64,000 bases of DNA, taken from positions 182,473-246,472 of the forward strand of contig KL197712.1 of the NCBI GenBank assembly GCA_000697665.1, written 5' to 3'. This document shows positions 23,201-34,937 of this stretch, in pieces; positions within the stretch are counted from its first letter, which is position 1, and each line of letters opens with the position of its first letter. The notes beneath the pieces were generated by a model that saw nothing but the letters and a program-made list of their open reading frames with translations, made no database searches and was not told the DNA's origin. The position numbers were made by a program, and so were the translations under genes. This stretch comes from Jaapia argillacea MUCL 33604. Its lineage: Eukaryota; Basidiomycota; Agaricomycetes; Jaapiales; Jaapiaceae.

Positions 23201-25219
23201 GTTGGATCAGCAACTAGTTTTCCGTCCTGGAGAGGAAGTGGACTTGCGTTTGAAGGAAGAGGGGCGTGAACTAGTTTTTAAAGGTGCGCTGAAGAAGAGG
23301 GGATCTGCTCAGGGAGATCATGGAGAGCTCTTGGTGTTCTTGTTCGATCATGCCCTCGTTATGGTCAAGCAGAAGACGAAGCATGAGCAGTACAAGGTCT
23401 ATCGAAGAGTACGTCGAGTATCCCCCAACTTGAGTTTTCTCTGGCAACCTCTTATACATTTCTCTCTAGCCAATACCCTTGGAGCTGCTCTTGATATCCG
23501 CTGCGGACGATTTCTCCAACAACAAACTTCACTCGAATCGTCATAAACAAACCTTGACCAACAGGAATTCGTTGAGCAAGAATTCCCCCCATGCTCCGTC
23601 TCTTCCAATTCGAGTGGATGGAAAGGGCGGGTTCGCGATTACGTTTGTTCATCTTGGACGAAAGTACTATCAGCAAACTTTGTGGGCAAGCACATACGTC
23701 AGCCAAAAGAAGTGGGTGGAGCATATAGTGAAGCAGCAAGACATCATCCGAGAGCATAGTATGGTGTTTGATACTATCACGTTAAGCGAGGGTTTTTTCT
23801 TGGCACCTAACAAGGTCAACTGCGCGGCGCCCTTCGGTAAGTCTCGCCATGCCATCGTTCAACTACTGCTCATCGGCGAATCTTGTTGTCAGGGAACGGG
23901 AGGCGAGTCGTGTATGGTACAGATGATGGAGTGTACATGTCCGATCTTCAAGCCAAAGATCCCGTCAAGGTCTTGGCATTGCTCGACGTTACGCAGGTCG
24001 ACGTCCTGGAGGAGTTCCAACTCCTCGTTGTCTTGTCTGGTGTGTTCTGTATACTTCTAGGATTTCAACAGCCACTTATATCTGGCCGTGTTCAGAGCGG
24101 CAAGTCATAACCTTCCCGCTAGAGGCGTTGGACCCGAACGATCCTATGGCGGGCCTGAAAAGAGCGAAACGGATATCCTCGCACACTTCGTTCTTCAAGG
24201 CCGGTATTTGCCTCGGGAAGACATTGGTATGCGTTGTCAAAGCTAGTCCGTTGTCAAGTACCATCAAGACACTTGAACCTATCGATCAAAACGTCCGTGG
24301 TAGGAGTAAACCCACCTTCCGGAAACTGTTGCAGGGTGGGAATGATACCTTGCGTGTTTTCAAGGCATGTGAGATGCCGTCGCTATTTTGCGCCAACTAA
24401 CCTAGGCCAATGTAGGAATTCTACATACCTGTGGAGTCGAGTTCGATTCATTTCCTCAAGACCAAGCTCTGCGTGGGATGTACGAAAGGGTTCGAGATCG
24501 TCGATCTGGAGAGTCTAGACACGCAAGGTTTACTGGATCCTGCCGACGAGTCTCTGGAATTTGTTCAGAGCAGGGAAAATCTGAAGCCCATGGCTATTTA
24601 TCGGATCGAAAACGAGTTCTTACTATGTTATGACGGCAAGTGCTGATTTTCTGTGGTTTTCCTCCCACATTGACATTATCTTTGTAGAATTTGCCTTCTA
24701 TGTCAACAAGAACGGCTGGAGATCCCGGAAAGACTTCATGGTACACTGGGAGGGCACGCCCACTGGCTTCGGTGAGTCTTCCAATGCAGCACCCGAGACG
24801 TCTTGTTGAATAATCGGAATGCAGCTTTGCACTACCCTTACGTCCTTGCTTTTGAGCCGACTTTTGTCGAGATTCGGCATGTGGAGTCGGGGTTGATGGC
24901 TCAAGTCATCCAGGGCAATAACCTTCGCTGCTTATTCGCGGACACGCCCCCCTCCACGACGAACACGGCGTCGAATCTACACTTTAACCCGTATCAAGGT
25001 CATGGTTATAACAACAGCGCGTACGCGTCCTCACAGTCCAGTCGACACTCCATGCAGAGTCTTCATCAGCCTTACTCCCCTCATTCGTCGCGACATTCCT
25101 TTGGCCGAGATGAGATTCTAATGGTTTCTGATGATCGAGTCATGGCCCTTCGGATAAAAGCGATGGCGCAGCCGCCGGACTCTGCGTCACTTATTTCTTC
25201 GCAGACTGTTCCTAGATGA
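20269..25219 (+). CDS. Rho guanine nucleotide exchange factor, Rom1/Rom2-type (DEP-DH-PH-CNH)
   Basis: Activates Rho1-type GTPases at the plasma membrane in the cell-wall integrity pathway. The N-terminal 400 residues are low complexity, rich in Pro, Gln, Tyr and Ser. A DEP domain follows (YPALLSRVAAAFRDRIQVSD to NELYQFQ). The DH domain starts KKRQEAINEVIYTERDFVRD and includes YLTKPTTRLARYPLLLEAVL. The PH domain contains RELVFKGALKKRGS and ELLVFLFDHALVMVKQK, with a Ser/Asn-rich insertion before its last strands (KYYQQTLWASTYVSQKKWVE). The CNH domain runs from SEGFFLAPNKVNCAAPFGN through SSSIHFLKTKLCVGCTKGFE to LALHYPYVLAFEPTFVEIRH-like strands, ending DDRVMALRIKAMA. About ten introns and about 1,400 aa fit Rom2 orthologues. 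The start lies in a weak context and an upstream exon cannot be excluded. Confidence 0.9.
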
Positions 25220-25633
25220 TGACTTCGATTTTTACGACCATCATGATATCGCTGGGTCACACTTTGCATAATCCACGACAAGTTTTTTTCTCCCATCTGT
25301 TTTGCTATTTTCGTGCCTGTCGTATCTCATCTCTCCTGGCCTACATACATATATATCCTACCGGCATTTGTACTTGACCGCATAGTTGTTTGAGTTGGAG
25401 TTTACAACAACCTTTAGAAGTTGCGATAGTTTGATGCATGACGTTCTTGGCGCTTGGCCGTGCCGGTCGGCAGGGCGGCTGAGCGACAAGGTTACGGTCG
25501 CTAAACGCCGTTGTCCATTTATATATCGTTCAAATATTTCCCTCGTCAGTCTCCCATTCTCAAGCCTCTTGTTTCCGTTTCTCCTTCCCTACGGTTTCGT
25601 CGTATAATATACCGCCACTCGTTTTTCAACACA
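25220..25633. other. Intergenic with chitin deacetylase promoter
   Basis: Contains the Rho GEF 3' UTR and, near the right end, a TATA box and a pyrimidine-rich leader. Small open frames here do not look coding. Confidence 0.4.
25520..25526 (+). promoter_or_regulatory. TATA box of the chitin deacetylase gene
   Basis: TATATAT lies 108 bases before the ATG at 25634 and is followed by a CT-rich stretch, matching the core-promoter layout of well-expressed fungal genes. Confidence 0.5.
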
Positions 25634-27618
25634 ATGAAGCTTCAAGCTCTCGTCGCTCTTTTCGCGCTTTTCAGTGCAACTAATGCTCACGATCTCCGAG
25701 CTCGGCACGCCCACCTGGCTGGCAAACGGCAGGTTGCTGCTGCAGCCGCTGGGGCTTCAAGCTCATCCTCTGCAGCTCCTTCGTCCACACCCACCTCCAC
25801 CGGTTCTGCTGCTCCGGCTCCGACCAGTGCCTCAGCCGTGGCTGCTAGTCCAGCTGCCGGCGGCACTGCGATCCCTCCTTTAAGCCAGATCACATCTGGT
25901 ATGCCCACGGGCCCAACGCAAGCGGTGTCTTCTACCTATGCCCCCGGTGCCACTCCTCCTGTCAGCGGGGCACCCGCCCTCCCTAGCACATGTATGATCA
26001 AACCATTTCGTCTCGTGACTATTACTGACCTGCCGTCCAGTCATTTTCAATGCAGCAGACTGGCCTGCACAGGACGTCCCTCCGCCCACCGGTGCGTCCA
26101 CTCCTTTTCCATCATATCATCAATTCTCACCTTTGGGTTTCCGTAGACTCGGCCGAGGTTGCACAATGGATGACAGAGCTCGATGGCTTCGACATTCCTG
26201 ACTTGGACCCTACCGTCGACGGTACATGTGCTAGCAGCCCGGCTGAGGCCCTAGACGCTGCAAATCGTGGATGGTGGTCTTGCGGTGGCTATACCAGGGC
26301 TACTGATATCGTTGCTTGCCCTGACAAAATGACATGGGGTGTTAGGTGATGTTCTAACATTTATCTGGGAATTTCGACTCCTAACATTGGTTTCACTTTT
26401 AGCTTTGACGACGGTCCCGCTCTATATAGTAAGTTCCCTTGACCTCGATATGGTGCTGGAACTCACCTAATTGTTTATTTAGCCCAGTTAGTGTATCAGG
26501 GAGTCCATCTCCAAAATCGTAGCTGATCCGTTCCGATTCCACAGAAAGTTGCTCAATTTCTTGGGAGACAAAGACCTCCATGCCACTTTCTTCGTCGTAG
26601 GCTCTCGTGTGATTCAGTATCCTCAAGTCTTACTTGAGGAGTACATGTCTGGCCATGAGATCAGTGTCCACACATGGTCTCACCGAGTGAGCTTCTACGT
26701 TTACATATCCGACGCGCATTCAATATCTAATCTTTATGTAGCCTTTGACCTCGCAAACCACTGCGGAGATCGTTGCCGAGCTGGGTTGGACTCGTAAGGC
26801 CATCCAAGCTGTTCTGGGTGTAACCCCAACCACTATGCGCCCCCCGTATGGCGATATCGGTATTGGATCCATCTCATCTTATCAATTGCCTTACTTACGT
26901 TTGTGTAGATGACCGTGTCCGAGCTATCGCCCTTGCTATGGGTCTAGTTCCCATCATCTGGTCTCGCAGCCCTTCAGGATTGACATTCGACACCAACGGT
27001 GGGGTCGCTGTTATCTTTGATGCTTTTCTGTGTTCACTGAATGCAATTCAGATTGGAAGGTGGCTGGTGGTCTAGTGAACGGCACTCAGTCCTTCGGAAC
27101 TTTCGAAAGCATTCTCGGCAACGCCACCATGATGGACACAGGGCAAGTCTTTGAAATTTTATGAGTTTGTTTCGTCCAAATCTTATGTCCATTGCCTAGG
27201 TTTATTGTGTTGGAGCATGATTTGTACGAAATCACGGTTGACCTCGCTACTGGATACACCCTCAACGCTGCGCTGAACCACAACCCCCCATTCAATGTGA
27301 GTTTTGACTTTTGCTATGTGGTCATCAGTTGTAACCATCTCGGCACAGCTCGAACCCATCGGACAATGCGTGGGTATCCCCACCTCAAACCTTTACCGCG
27401 AATCCAATACCAACACATCATTCCCTTATACCAATAACACCTCGGGCACGAATAGTTCTGTGACCGGCACCGGCACCTCCGGCTCTGCCAATCCAAATAA
27501 TAACAACAACAACGCAGCAGGCTCCAAGTCCTCCGGCGCTGTCGTTGACTTCACAGTTCCAGGACTTCGCTCTGTTCTCGCAGCAGCCCTGCTTATGCTT
27601 GGTGGATACTTCCTTTGA
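25634..27618 (+). CDS. GPI-anchored chitin deacetylase (CE4)
   Basis: Removes acetyl groups from chitin to make chitosan in the cell wall. A signal peptide (MKLQALVALFALFSATNAH) is followed by an Ala/Ser/Pro-rich linker of about 100 residues. The NodB-type catalytic domain shows all five CE4 motifs: SFDDGP (Asp pair), HTWSH (zinc-binding His), RPPYGDI, the TFDTNDW Asp/Trp motif and IVLEHDL. Thr is replaced by Ser in the first motif, a common variant. The C-terminus has a Ser/Thr/Asn/Gly-rich region followed by a hydrophobic tail VLAAALLMLGGYFL, the signature of a GPI attachment signal. About nine short introns interrupt it, several within the catalytic domain. The gene follows the Rho1-pathway GEF, another cell-wall gene. 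Confidence 0.93.
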
Positions 27619-27991
27619 GTACATGACTATTAGATTCTACGGGATGTTTGGGATTTCACTGCAGACGGGACATTGCGTTCAACGGAATTATTCAGTATAG
27701 ATTTCTTGTTTATCTCTCAATTCGCCACGTATGGCAAGGCTAGTCAGATAAGATGGTGTGACGATCCCCTCAAACCCGTGCAGCTGCCCGTACCAAGCAC
27801 CTAAGTGCGGTAAGAAATGCGGAGGCCGAAATTTGTCTTTCCCCGCAAACCGGCTTTCCTTCATGGCTTCGGCCTTCTTGTTTGCCTGACGGATCAGACA
27901 GCGATGCTCCTAGTTCATGTGAAATTGGGCTATCAGTGTCTTTCCGGACCCCATCAAAAGCCCTCGCTGGAATCCTACAAAGCTCGTCTCC
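27619..27991. other. Intergenic
   Basis: Contains the chitin deacetylase 3' UTR and the promoter of the carnitine acetyltransferase gene. No further gene is supported. Confidence 0.4.
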
Positions 27992-30383
27992 ATGGTTCTC
28001 CTATCAAGCATCCATAGACTACCTCGTTCCGCTGTTTCTCGTCTCACAGGTATCACGGGCAGAACGATGTCTACAAGGCCTGCTAATTGGAAGTACCTCG
28101 CTCCTCACCCTCCCAAGGGGACGGTAATGTTTGCTGGACAGGAGGGTCTTCCGAAACTTCCCGTACCAGAGTTGCCAGCAACGTTCTCTCGTTTGAAGGA
28201 GTCCTTGAAACCCTTGGCGAGGAGTGACGAGGAGCTCGAGACTGCCGTAAAGAAGATCGATGAGTTCGCTCATGGTCAGGCATCAGTGCTGCAGTCGCGA
28301 TTGTTGCAAAAGAAGGACGAGACGGTGCATTGGATGGAAGATTGGTGGGATGATTTGGCGTATATGGGATACAGGGACTCGGTTCGTTTAATCTCTATCA
28401 TCAATCCGAGGCTGCGAAGCTGAAACCGAATCTGAAGGTTGTGATCAACGTTTCATACTATTGTCAGTCGAGTCTTGCTTCCACACATTTATACGTGTGT
28501 TGACGGATCGGACAGATGGTTTCGACGATGTCCCTGCGCACTTATCAGGTTCGCCGGTCTCGCGAGCAGCTGGCATCACTCGTGCTGCCATGCTCTTTAG
28601 GCAGCGGGTAAAGCAGGGCCTCTTGAAGCCGGATGCTACGAAGGAAGGACCTTTCTGCATGGATACTTGGAGGTATGTATCGGAGATTCCATTGGAAATA
28701 AACTAATCTCAAACTACCCCGCAGATGGATGTTCGATTGCTGTCGAGTCCCCGGAGTTCCGCATGATTGGAGTGTCACTCATTCTAAGGAAGGTGACCTC
28801 GGTGATTCGGGACATGTCATCGCCCTCCGGAAAGGCAGAGTTTGGAAGGTGGATGTTACGCACGCAGGCAACATTTTGAGTACTGGAGAATTGGAAAAGT
28901 CAGTCGCGATTATTTATCCATCTGCAGATGTTCTAACGGTTAGATAGACAATTCCAGTACATCTACGAGAATACTCAGCACGAGTACCCCGGTGTTGGCG
29001 TTCTTACAGCCTCGAACCGTGATGTCTGGGCTAAGGTACGTGCAAAATTCTCTTGTCCAATCGCTGATCACTGAGGGGTTCGTATCAGGACTACGTGGAA
29101 CTCATTTCCGATACCACCAACGCTAGTGTAGTTGATGCCATACATTCTGCGGCGTTTGTTATTTGCTTGGATACTGAACATCCTGCCGATCCCGTCGCCC
29201 ACAGTCACGCTCTTTGGCATGGGGCTGTCACCAAATCCGTTGACGGGGTTCAACTGGGCCTTCGAAATCGTTGGGTCGACAAGCCCATTCAGTTCATCGT
29301 CTTTGACAATGGAAAAGCTGGTATGATGGGCGAGCATTCGGTCATGGACGGCACTCCCTCCTCCAGGATGTGCGACGAAGTCTTGGACAACCTTTACCAT
29401 CCAAACTTCGATCATGGTTCACCCGCTGCTTCTTCCCTCTCACCACCCACTCCCTTGGACTTTAAAGTCACGCCCGTGATCGAAGAGGCCATCGAATCGG
29501 CTTCAAAGGCAGCTCTTGAGCTAATCGAAACCCAATCCTTGACTTTCCATCTCACTTCTTACGGCAAGGAGGCCATCAAAGCCTTCGGGGTTTCACCGGA
29601 CTTCTGGGCGCAGATGATCATCCAGCTGGCATATCTCAGGCTCATTGGATTTGATAACAACAAACGAACGGGTGGAACGTACGAAGCCGCCACGACGCGC
29701 AAGTTCTTCAAGGGCAGGACAGAGTGTATCCGTGTCGTTACGTCCCAATCTGATAAGTTCGCATGGAGCATGGATAACGAAGATGTTAGCGAAGATGATA
29801 AGAGGAGGTACTTTATGGAAGCCATGAAGAAGCACATCCAGCTTGCCAAAACGGCTGGGAATGGCGAGGGTGTAGATCGGCATCTTCTAGGTGCGAAGTT
29901 TCTCCACTTGGACACCAGGTGTCGTGATGATTGTTCCTGACGACTGCTCTCGTGACCGCGTACAGGCATGAAGTTGGCCCTGCAGGATGGCGAGCCCGTC
30001 CCTGCTTTGTACTCTGACCCTCTGTATCTCCGTTCCGGTCACTGGACACTGAGCACGTCTGCCATCTTCTCGAAACATTTCCCAGTGTACGGGTGGGGCG
30101 AGGTGAACTCTGAATCGTTTCGTAATTCAGGCTTTTCGCTGATCCGTTTTTCTCAGGTGGTTGCTGATGGCTTTGGTGTTGCGTACATGACGGGATACGA
30201 TGGTACGTTCCATGTTTCTATCCGTGTTGTTCGACCTTCTAAACTTCCTTTGAAACAGATCGGCTGCAGTTCACGGTCACCTCACGCAAGGAAATGCCAA
30301 ACCAACAGTTCATTGAGGGGATCGCCAAGGCTGCTGTCGACATTTACAACTTGCATGCACATGCCTCCAAGGCTAGATTATAA
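27992..30383 (+). CDS. CAT2: Carnitine O-acetyltransferase, dual-targeted
   Basis: Transfers acetyl groups between CoA and carnitine so that acetyl units can move between peroxisomes and mitochondria. It starts MVLLSSIHRLPRSAVSRLTG, a basic, hydroxylated, acid-free presequence for mitochondria. A second in-frame ATG at 28067 (MSTRPANWKYLAPHPPKG) would omit it. The choline/carnitine acyltransferase fold follows: LPVPELPATFSRLKESLKPL, WWDDLAYMGYRDSV, the substrate region GVQLGLRNRWVDKPIQFIVF, the catalytic-His motif MGEHSVMDGTP, and GGTYEAATTRKFFKGRTECI. The protein ends SKARL, and Ala-Arg-Leu fits the PTS1 peroxisomal signal. This matches yeast Cat2, where alternative starts decide the location. 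About eight introns; length near 640 aa. Confidence 0.92.
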
Positions 30384-30724
30384 GGGTAGGGTGATGGTGG
30401 CACTGGGATAAATTGGTACTGGCTGGGACTCTGAAAATGTAACGATAGATAACTATTTCTTGACCAAACACATTGTAGAAAGGCACGGTTGGCATGCGAG
30501 TTTTGCCGAGCTGCACCGCAATCGGTAGCGTGGCCGAGGTGGGCCGCTCCTTTTTTGGCATTCAGGTTGTGTCCGCAGAAAAGTTGTGGACTGTGTTGTC
30601 ATCAACCGCATATACCTACCCGAGCTTGTCCCTACGCAGCACCCGATACCGCCTCTGCATCCCCTCTTCTACTGCACACGTAAATTCACGCGTGCCCCCC
30701 CAACGTCACGATTTCATTGGAATT
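30384..30724. other. Intergenic
   Basis: The 341 bases hold the carnitine acetyltransferase 3' UTR and the next promoter. Overlapping frames at 30494-30683 continue into the following gene but lack a good start. Confidence 0.4.
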
Positions 30725-31778
30725 ATGACCAGCAGGGATTACGGCCCACTGCAACGTCGAAAACACGCGCGCACCGCTTCAACCTCTGCCATTTTAGTTG
30801 CAGACGAGCAACGATCACGGAACATTTCCTCTGCCTTTTTGACTGTGGACCGAGACACCCTTGCCATGAACCGTTCAAATCATATATATGACCCTCCAGA
30901 TGCTTCATCCTCTTCGTTTGGCCTTCGAGCGAATGCTACTGCCTCCAAGTTGTTCAGCACTATGAAGAGACAGTTCAGTTTGGTGAAGCGACGAGATCCG
31001 GATATTCTCGTGAGTACTCATTGACGTTTTTCGCACTCGAGGATGTGTGCTTATCGTAGTGGTTGAACGCAAATAGGGTCGTAACGGGATGTATTCTACA
31101 CCCGAAGAAAGCTCACCGGCCCCATCAACCCCCTCTTTCCGATACACGGATACCCCAGAGACGCGAATAACCCCAGAGCAAATAGCGATGGGTCTTCACC
31201 TCTCACGAACACCGCATCTACGACACGTATCAGCGTCCGCGTCACAGCATACCCAATCAGACCCTGCAATTTACCTCCCCAATCTCACTCCACGTTCTCG
31301 AAGTCCCTCTTCCCGATATCATCATCATGGCTACCACCACCAACCCCGTCGATCAACAGCCTCATTACTACCCCCACCTCCTGCGCGTTCCTCCATGAAA
31401 AAGTCGAGTACCGATACGAGTGCGTCGACACCTCCTATCGCGAGTACACCGCGTTCAGCTTCGACTGCGTCATTATCCGCGTCGACGTCGACAGTGGCTA
31501 CTTCGAATGCACCTTCCACACCGCGTTCCACTCGCGAGCTGTTCCGTCCATTAAAACTACGCATTCCAAAGTTCATGCCTGGGTCCAAAAACTCCATCAG
31601 CACTACCACGTCAATGTCGGATACGCTGAGTAGGTCGTCAAGCTCGAGGAAGGTGAGCTTTGCGGCTGGGGAGTCGGCTACTTCGTTGGGATCTGGGAGT
31701 TTGAGTTCGGAGACGCCGAGAAAGACGGTTCGGTTTACGGCGACTGTTGTCCCTCCTCCTGAAGATGAGGTACCTTAG
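30725..31778 (+). CDS. Low-complexity protein with two PP1-docking motifs
   Basis: I do not recognise the family. One intron (about 31012-31077) joins two exons into about 330 aa. The N-terminus MTSRDYGPLQRRKHARTAST is basic, and KLFSTMKRQFSLVKRRDPD is another basic patch. Most of the second exon is Ser/Thr/Pro-rich and probably disordered, with a His/Tyr-rich patch (SSRYHHHGYHHQPRRS). Two RVxF-type sequences for protein phosphatase 1 stand near the C-terminus: SSSRKVSFAAGE (31650-31661 encodes KVSF) and PRKTVRFTATV (31722-31736 encodes KTVRF). RKVSF also resembles a basophilic kinase site, so phosphorylation could control docking. A role as PP1 regulator or scaffold is inference only. ATG at 30725 is the first in frame in exon 1. 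Confidence 0.7.
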
Positions 31779-32285
31779 ATGTCGCAATGACAATGGATTC
31801 TTTTATTTAGAATGGGGACTGGGTTGAAGGGGACATGGATTCTGTAGAGGGTGAACGACTCGCAACAATGACACTTATACGGGTTACAGGATTCAACATC
31901 GCATACCTACTAATACGACGTCAAGTACATTTTGTAACCCACATACGACCGCATACGAATACTACATAGCTTTGATACGAGCGGGGAGGTGCTTTAGCCA
32001 TTGTCTTCCAAGCCACAATGAATGCGCAGTTCCACTCGGACTTGGCTGTATGTTGTGGTCCAAGCCACGGAAATTGCAAAGCGGTGGACGGAGGTGGTCG
32101 GCAGCAGGCAAAGAGTGATCGAATGATCATGTAATTGTGGCTGAGCGACTGTGCGGACCAAATTGGGAGGGACAAGCCTCAGTCAAAGCCGCAGACTATA
32201 AGGCCTCCTTCTCGTTATTCTTGTTCTCGTCTCCTTTACAACTCTCCCTGCAGCTCAAAAACTCACTGCGTGGATCTGTGCTGCA
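31779..32285. other. Intergenic, upstream of the J-protein gene
   Basis: No gene is supported. A TATAAGG sequence about 90 bases before the J-protein start may act as its TATA element. Confidence 0.4.
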
Positions 32286-34633
32286 ATGGCACCAGTTGAA
32301 ACCGAATACTACGACTTGGTACGAACGTTCCGTCTGATTTTGTGGATTGGGTTTGTAGGGCTGATCGCGTCTGGTCTGCTTTTTCTTTTGCGTGGTGTGG
32401 CGGGTTAGTTGGGTGTTGGGACCGATGCGACAGATAATGATTTGAAGAAGGGGTATAGGAAGCAAGCTATGAAGGTTAGAACCGTCCTGGAGGCCGGTGT
32501 GGGCGCGCCCATCGGAGCGCTCTAGCTTGATGTTGTTGTGCTGACTTAGTTTTTTTTGTCTATGTAGTACCACCCGGACAAGAACAGCTCTCCGGAGGCT
32601 GAGGAGATGTTTAAGGAAATCAGGTGAGGGCGATATCTGACAATCCAACTTTCATTGCCGACATGCCATCCCTCCCGCAGTAAAGCATACCAGGTCCTTT
32701 CCGACCCTGTGAGTTCCATATAACTGGATTGAATACTGTCGTACTGAACCTGTCCTGAATAGAACCTCCGAGCAGTTTACGATAAGAATGGTTCCAAGAT
32801 GGTGCGCGACATGTCTGTCCGAATGGTGGTTGGAACTGATTTCTGTTATTTTAGCTTGACAAGGAAGGTGGTGTGGGTATGGATGATGCTGCTGGCTTCT
32901 TCGCCAATGTTTTCGGAGGCGAACGTTTCAAAGACTACGTGAGTTCCTTGTCTTTACTCTCTGAAATCTCATACAATATAATCCTCATCACCCACCCATC
33001 CAATCAAGATCGGAGAAATCTCCTTAATGAAAGAGATGACATCCGTTGCTACCACCATGATGACCGAGGAAGAAAAGGCAGAGATCGAGAAAGAACTCAA
33101 CGGTGGAGCCTCACCCAACAGCGCCGTTCCTTCCGGCGCGCAATCCCCTGCAGTCGAATCTGCTCCGAGCACAACAGAAACTTCCACCAACCATCCACCC
33201 CCAGCATCTCCGCTGCCCGGATCTGCTCCACCCGCTTACTCGACAGCGAACGGTGCCACCACACCCCCACCCCCAACAATAGTCACTCCGACACCCTCAT
33301 CTCCCACCAATTCCGCTTCTAAACAAGATATAACCTCTCGCTCCTCTACTCCTTCTGCATCAACCTCTACACCTACCACACCCACCTCTCGTTCCTCCAA
33401 ACGCCCGAAATTGACTCCGGATCAGAAACGTAAGTTGGCGGAGTTGGATGATGAGAGGCAGAAAGCCATGAGGGAACGTGTGGAAGACTTGACGAAGAAG
33501 TTGGTCGATAGGCTGAGGCCTTTCGTAGAGGCTAAGCATCCTGGTGAAAAGGGGGATGAGGAGACCCTGAAATGGGAGGCAAAAATCAAGAGGGAAGCAG
33601 ATGATTTGAAGTTGGAGAGTTTTGGTGTCGAGGTTTGTTTTGTTCCTCTTCGTTCGTTTTGGGGATGAGCTGATGTTGGTTTGGTTGTAGTTATTGCATA
33701 CAATCGGGAGTGTGTATATGATGAAAGCTACGAGTTTCATGAAATCACGAAAGTTCCTGGGGATGTAAGCCTGTTCTGGTCTCGTTTTTATCTCTTGGTG
33801 GCTCATGGTGTCGGATTGGTAGACCTGGATTTTGGGCAAGGTTAAAGGAGAAGGGTTCGATCGCCAAAGATGCTTGGGGTGTCATCGGCAGCGCGTAAGC
33901 CTCCAATTCTCACCGCCCTTTCGTTCCTTCTTATTTCTTCTACAGTGTTGGTGTACAATCAATGATGCAGGTGACTATTGGTCTATTTACAGTCTGAATC
34001 GGGTGACCTGACTTGTTGTCGGTATTACAGGAAATGGAGAAGCTCCAAGCTAAAGGTGAGTTAACCGAGGAGGAAGTTCGCGCTCTCGAGATGGATGTCA
34101 CTGGAAAGGTGAATGATACCTTCTCGACGCCTTCTCTCTCAGGAATTGACGGTTTCTGGTTGTTCCTTCGTGCAGATCATGCTTGCATCATGGAGGGGAA
34201 CTCGGTTCGAAGTCGTTCAAGTCCTCCGCGAAGTTGTCGAGAATGTCTTGCATGAATCTGACGTTTCCGAGACTGTGTTGATGAACCGAGCCAAGGTCAG
34301 TGAAATAACGTTTTCTTGCTCTGCTCTTCGCCCATAAGAGGGTTCTTCTACCTAGGGACTCTTGACCATGGGTGCTATCTTCAAATCTACGGTCCCGGAC
34401 GAAACTGATGAGGAACGGAGGGAGTTGGAGAGGTGCGTAGTTTTGTTGGATTCAAGTCCCTCATCTGTTCTCATCTATTTGCCATCAGAATGGTCGCCGA
34501 AGCAGCTGCGGGCAAGTCGAAGCACCATCAACTACGACAAATGGCTCGAGAACAGGCTCGAGCGGCCAAGCAAGATGCTCTTCGAGAGAAGGATAAATCC
34601 CCTACGCCCTCTACTGGGGCGAAGAAACCGTGA
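32286..34633 (+). CDS. J-domain co-chaperone with DnaJ-X region (Caj1/Djp1-like)
   Basis: A type-C Hsp40 that stimulates Hsp70; yeast Djp1 and Caj1 act in peroxisomal import and at membranes. The start MAPVETEYYDLV is followed by an intron and then the J domain: LGVGTDATDNDLKKGYRKQA, the HPD signature in YHPDKNSSPEAEEMFKEI, SKAYQVLSDPNLRAVYDKNG. A Gly/Phe-like stretch (DDAAGFFANVFGGERFKDYI) links to a Pro/Ser/Thr-rich spacer of about 110 residues. The DnaJ-X part includes ADDLKLESFGVELLHTIGSV, YMMKATSFMKSRKFLGIPGF and RGTRFEVVQVLREVVENVLH. It ends in a Lys/Ala-rich helix (REQARAAKQDALREKD). About eleven introns interrupt it. Length near 500 aa. No membrane segment or signal peptide is visible. 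Confidence 0.9.
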
Positions 34634-34937
34634 TTTCTTGAACAAATCTTGCCCTATCACTCTCCTTGTCCATTAATTCCCTTGGTTGTTTGAAATTTAA
34701 TTACGACCTATTCATTATCTACTCGACATCGTCCTAGACATCCAGGTTCTTGGGTATCAGCTTATTCCAATATCTCCTTTCCAACATGTATTGCTGATTC
34801 TTCCCCCTAATTAAATTACAATGCGGTCGTGTATCATGGAGTGTTTGTGGTATGATGACTACGCAGTGGTGGTATACAACATGTTGTCTTCCTTCAAAAG
34901 ATTCGTCCGTAAAATTCGTTTCGCTTTCTCGAGTCTT
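34634..34937. other. Short convergent intergenic gap
   Basis: The 304 bases separate the ends of two convergent genes and contain only 3' UTR sequence that I can see. Confidence 0.4.

Noticed and set aside
20269-25219. Rho GEF, chitin deacetylase, SEC1 and STE20 as a cell-wall gene cluster
   Set aside because: They are spread over 37 kb among unrelated housekeeping genes and are each ordinary single-copy functions; no shared promoter element was seen.
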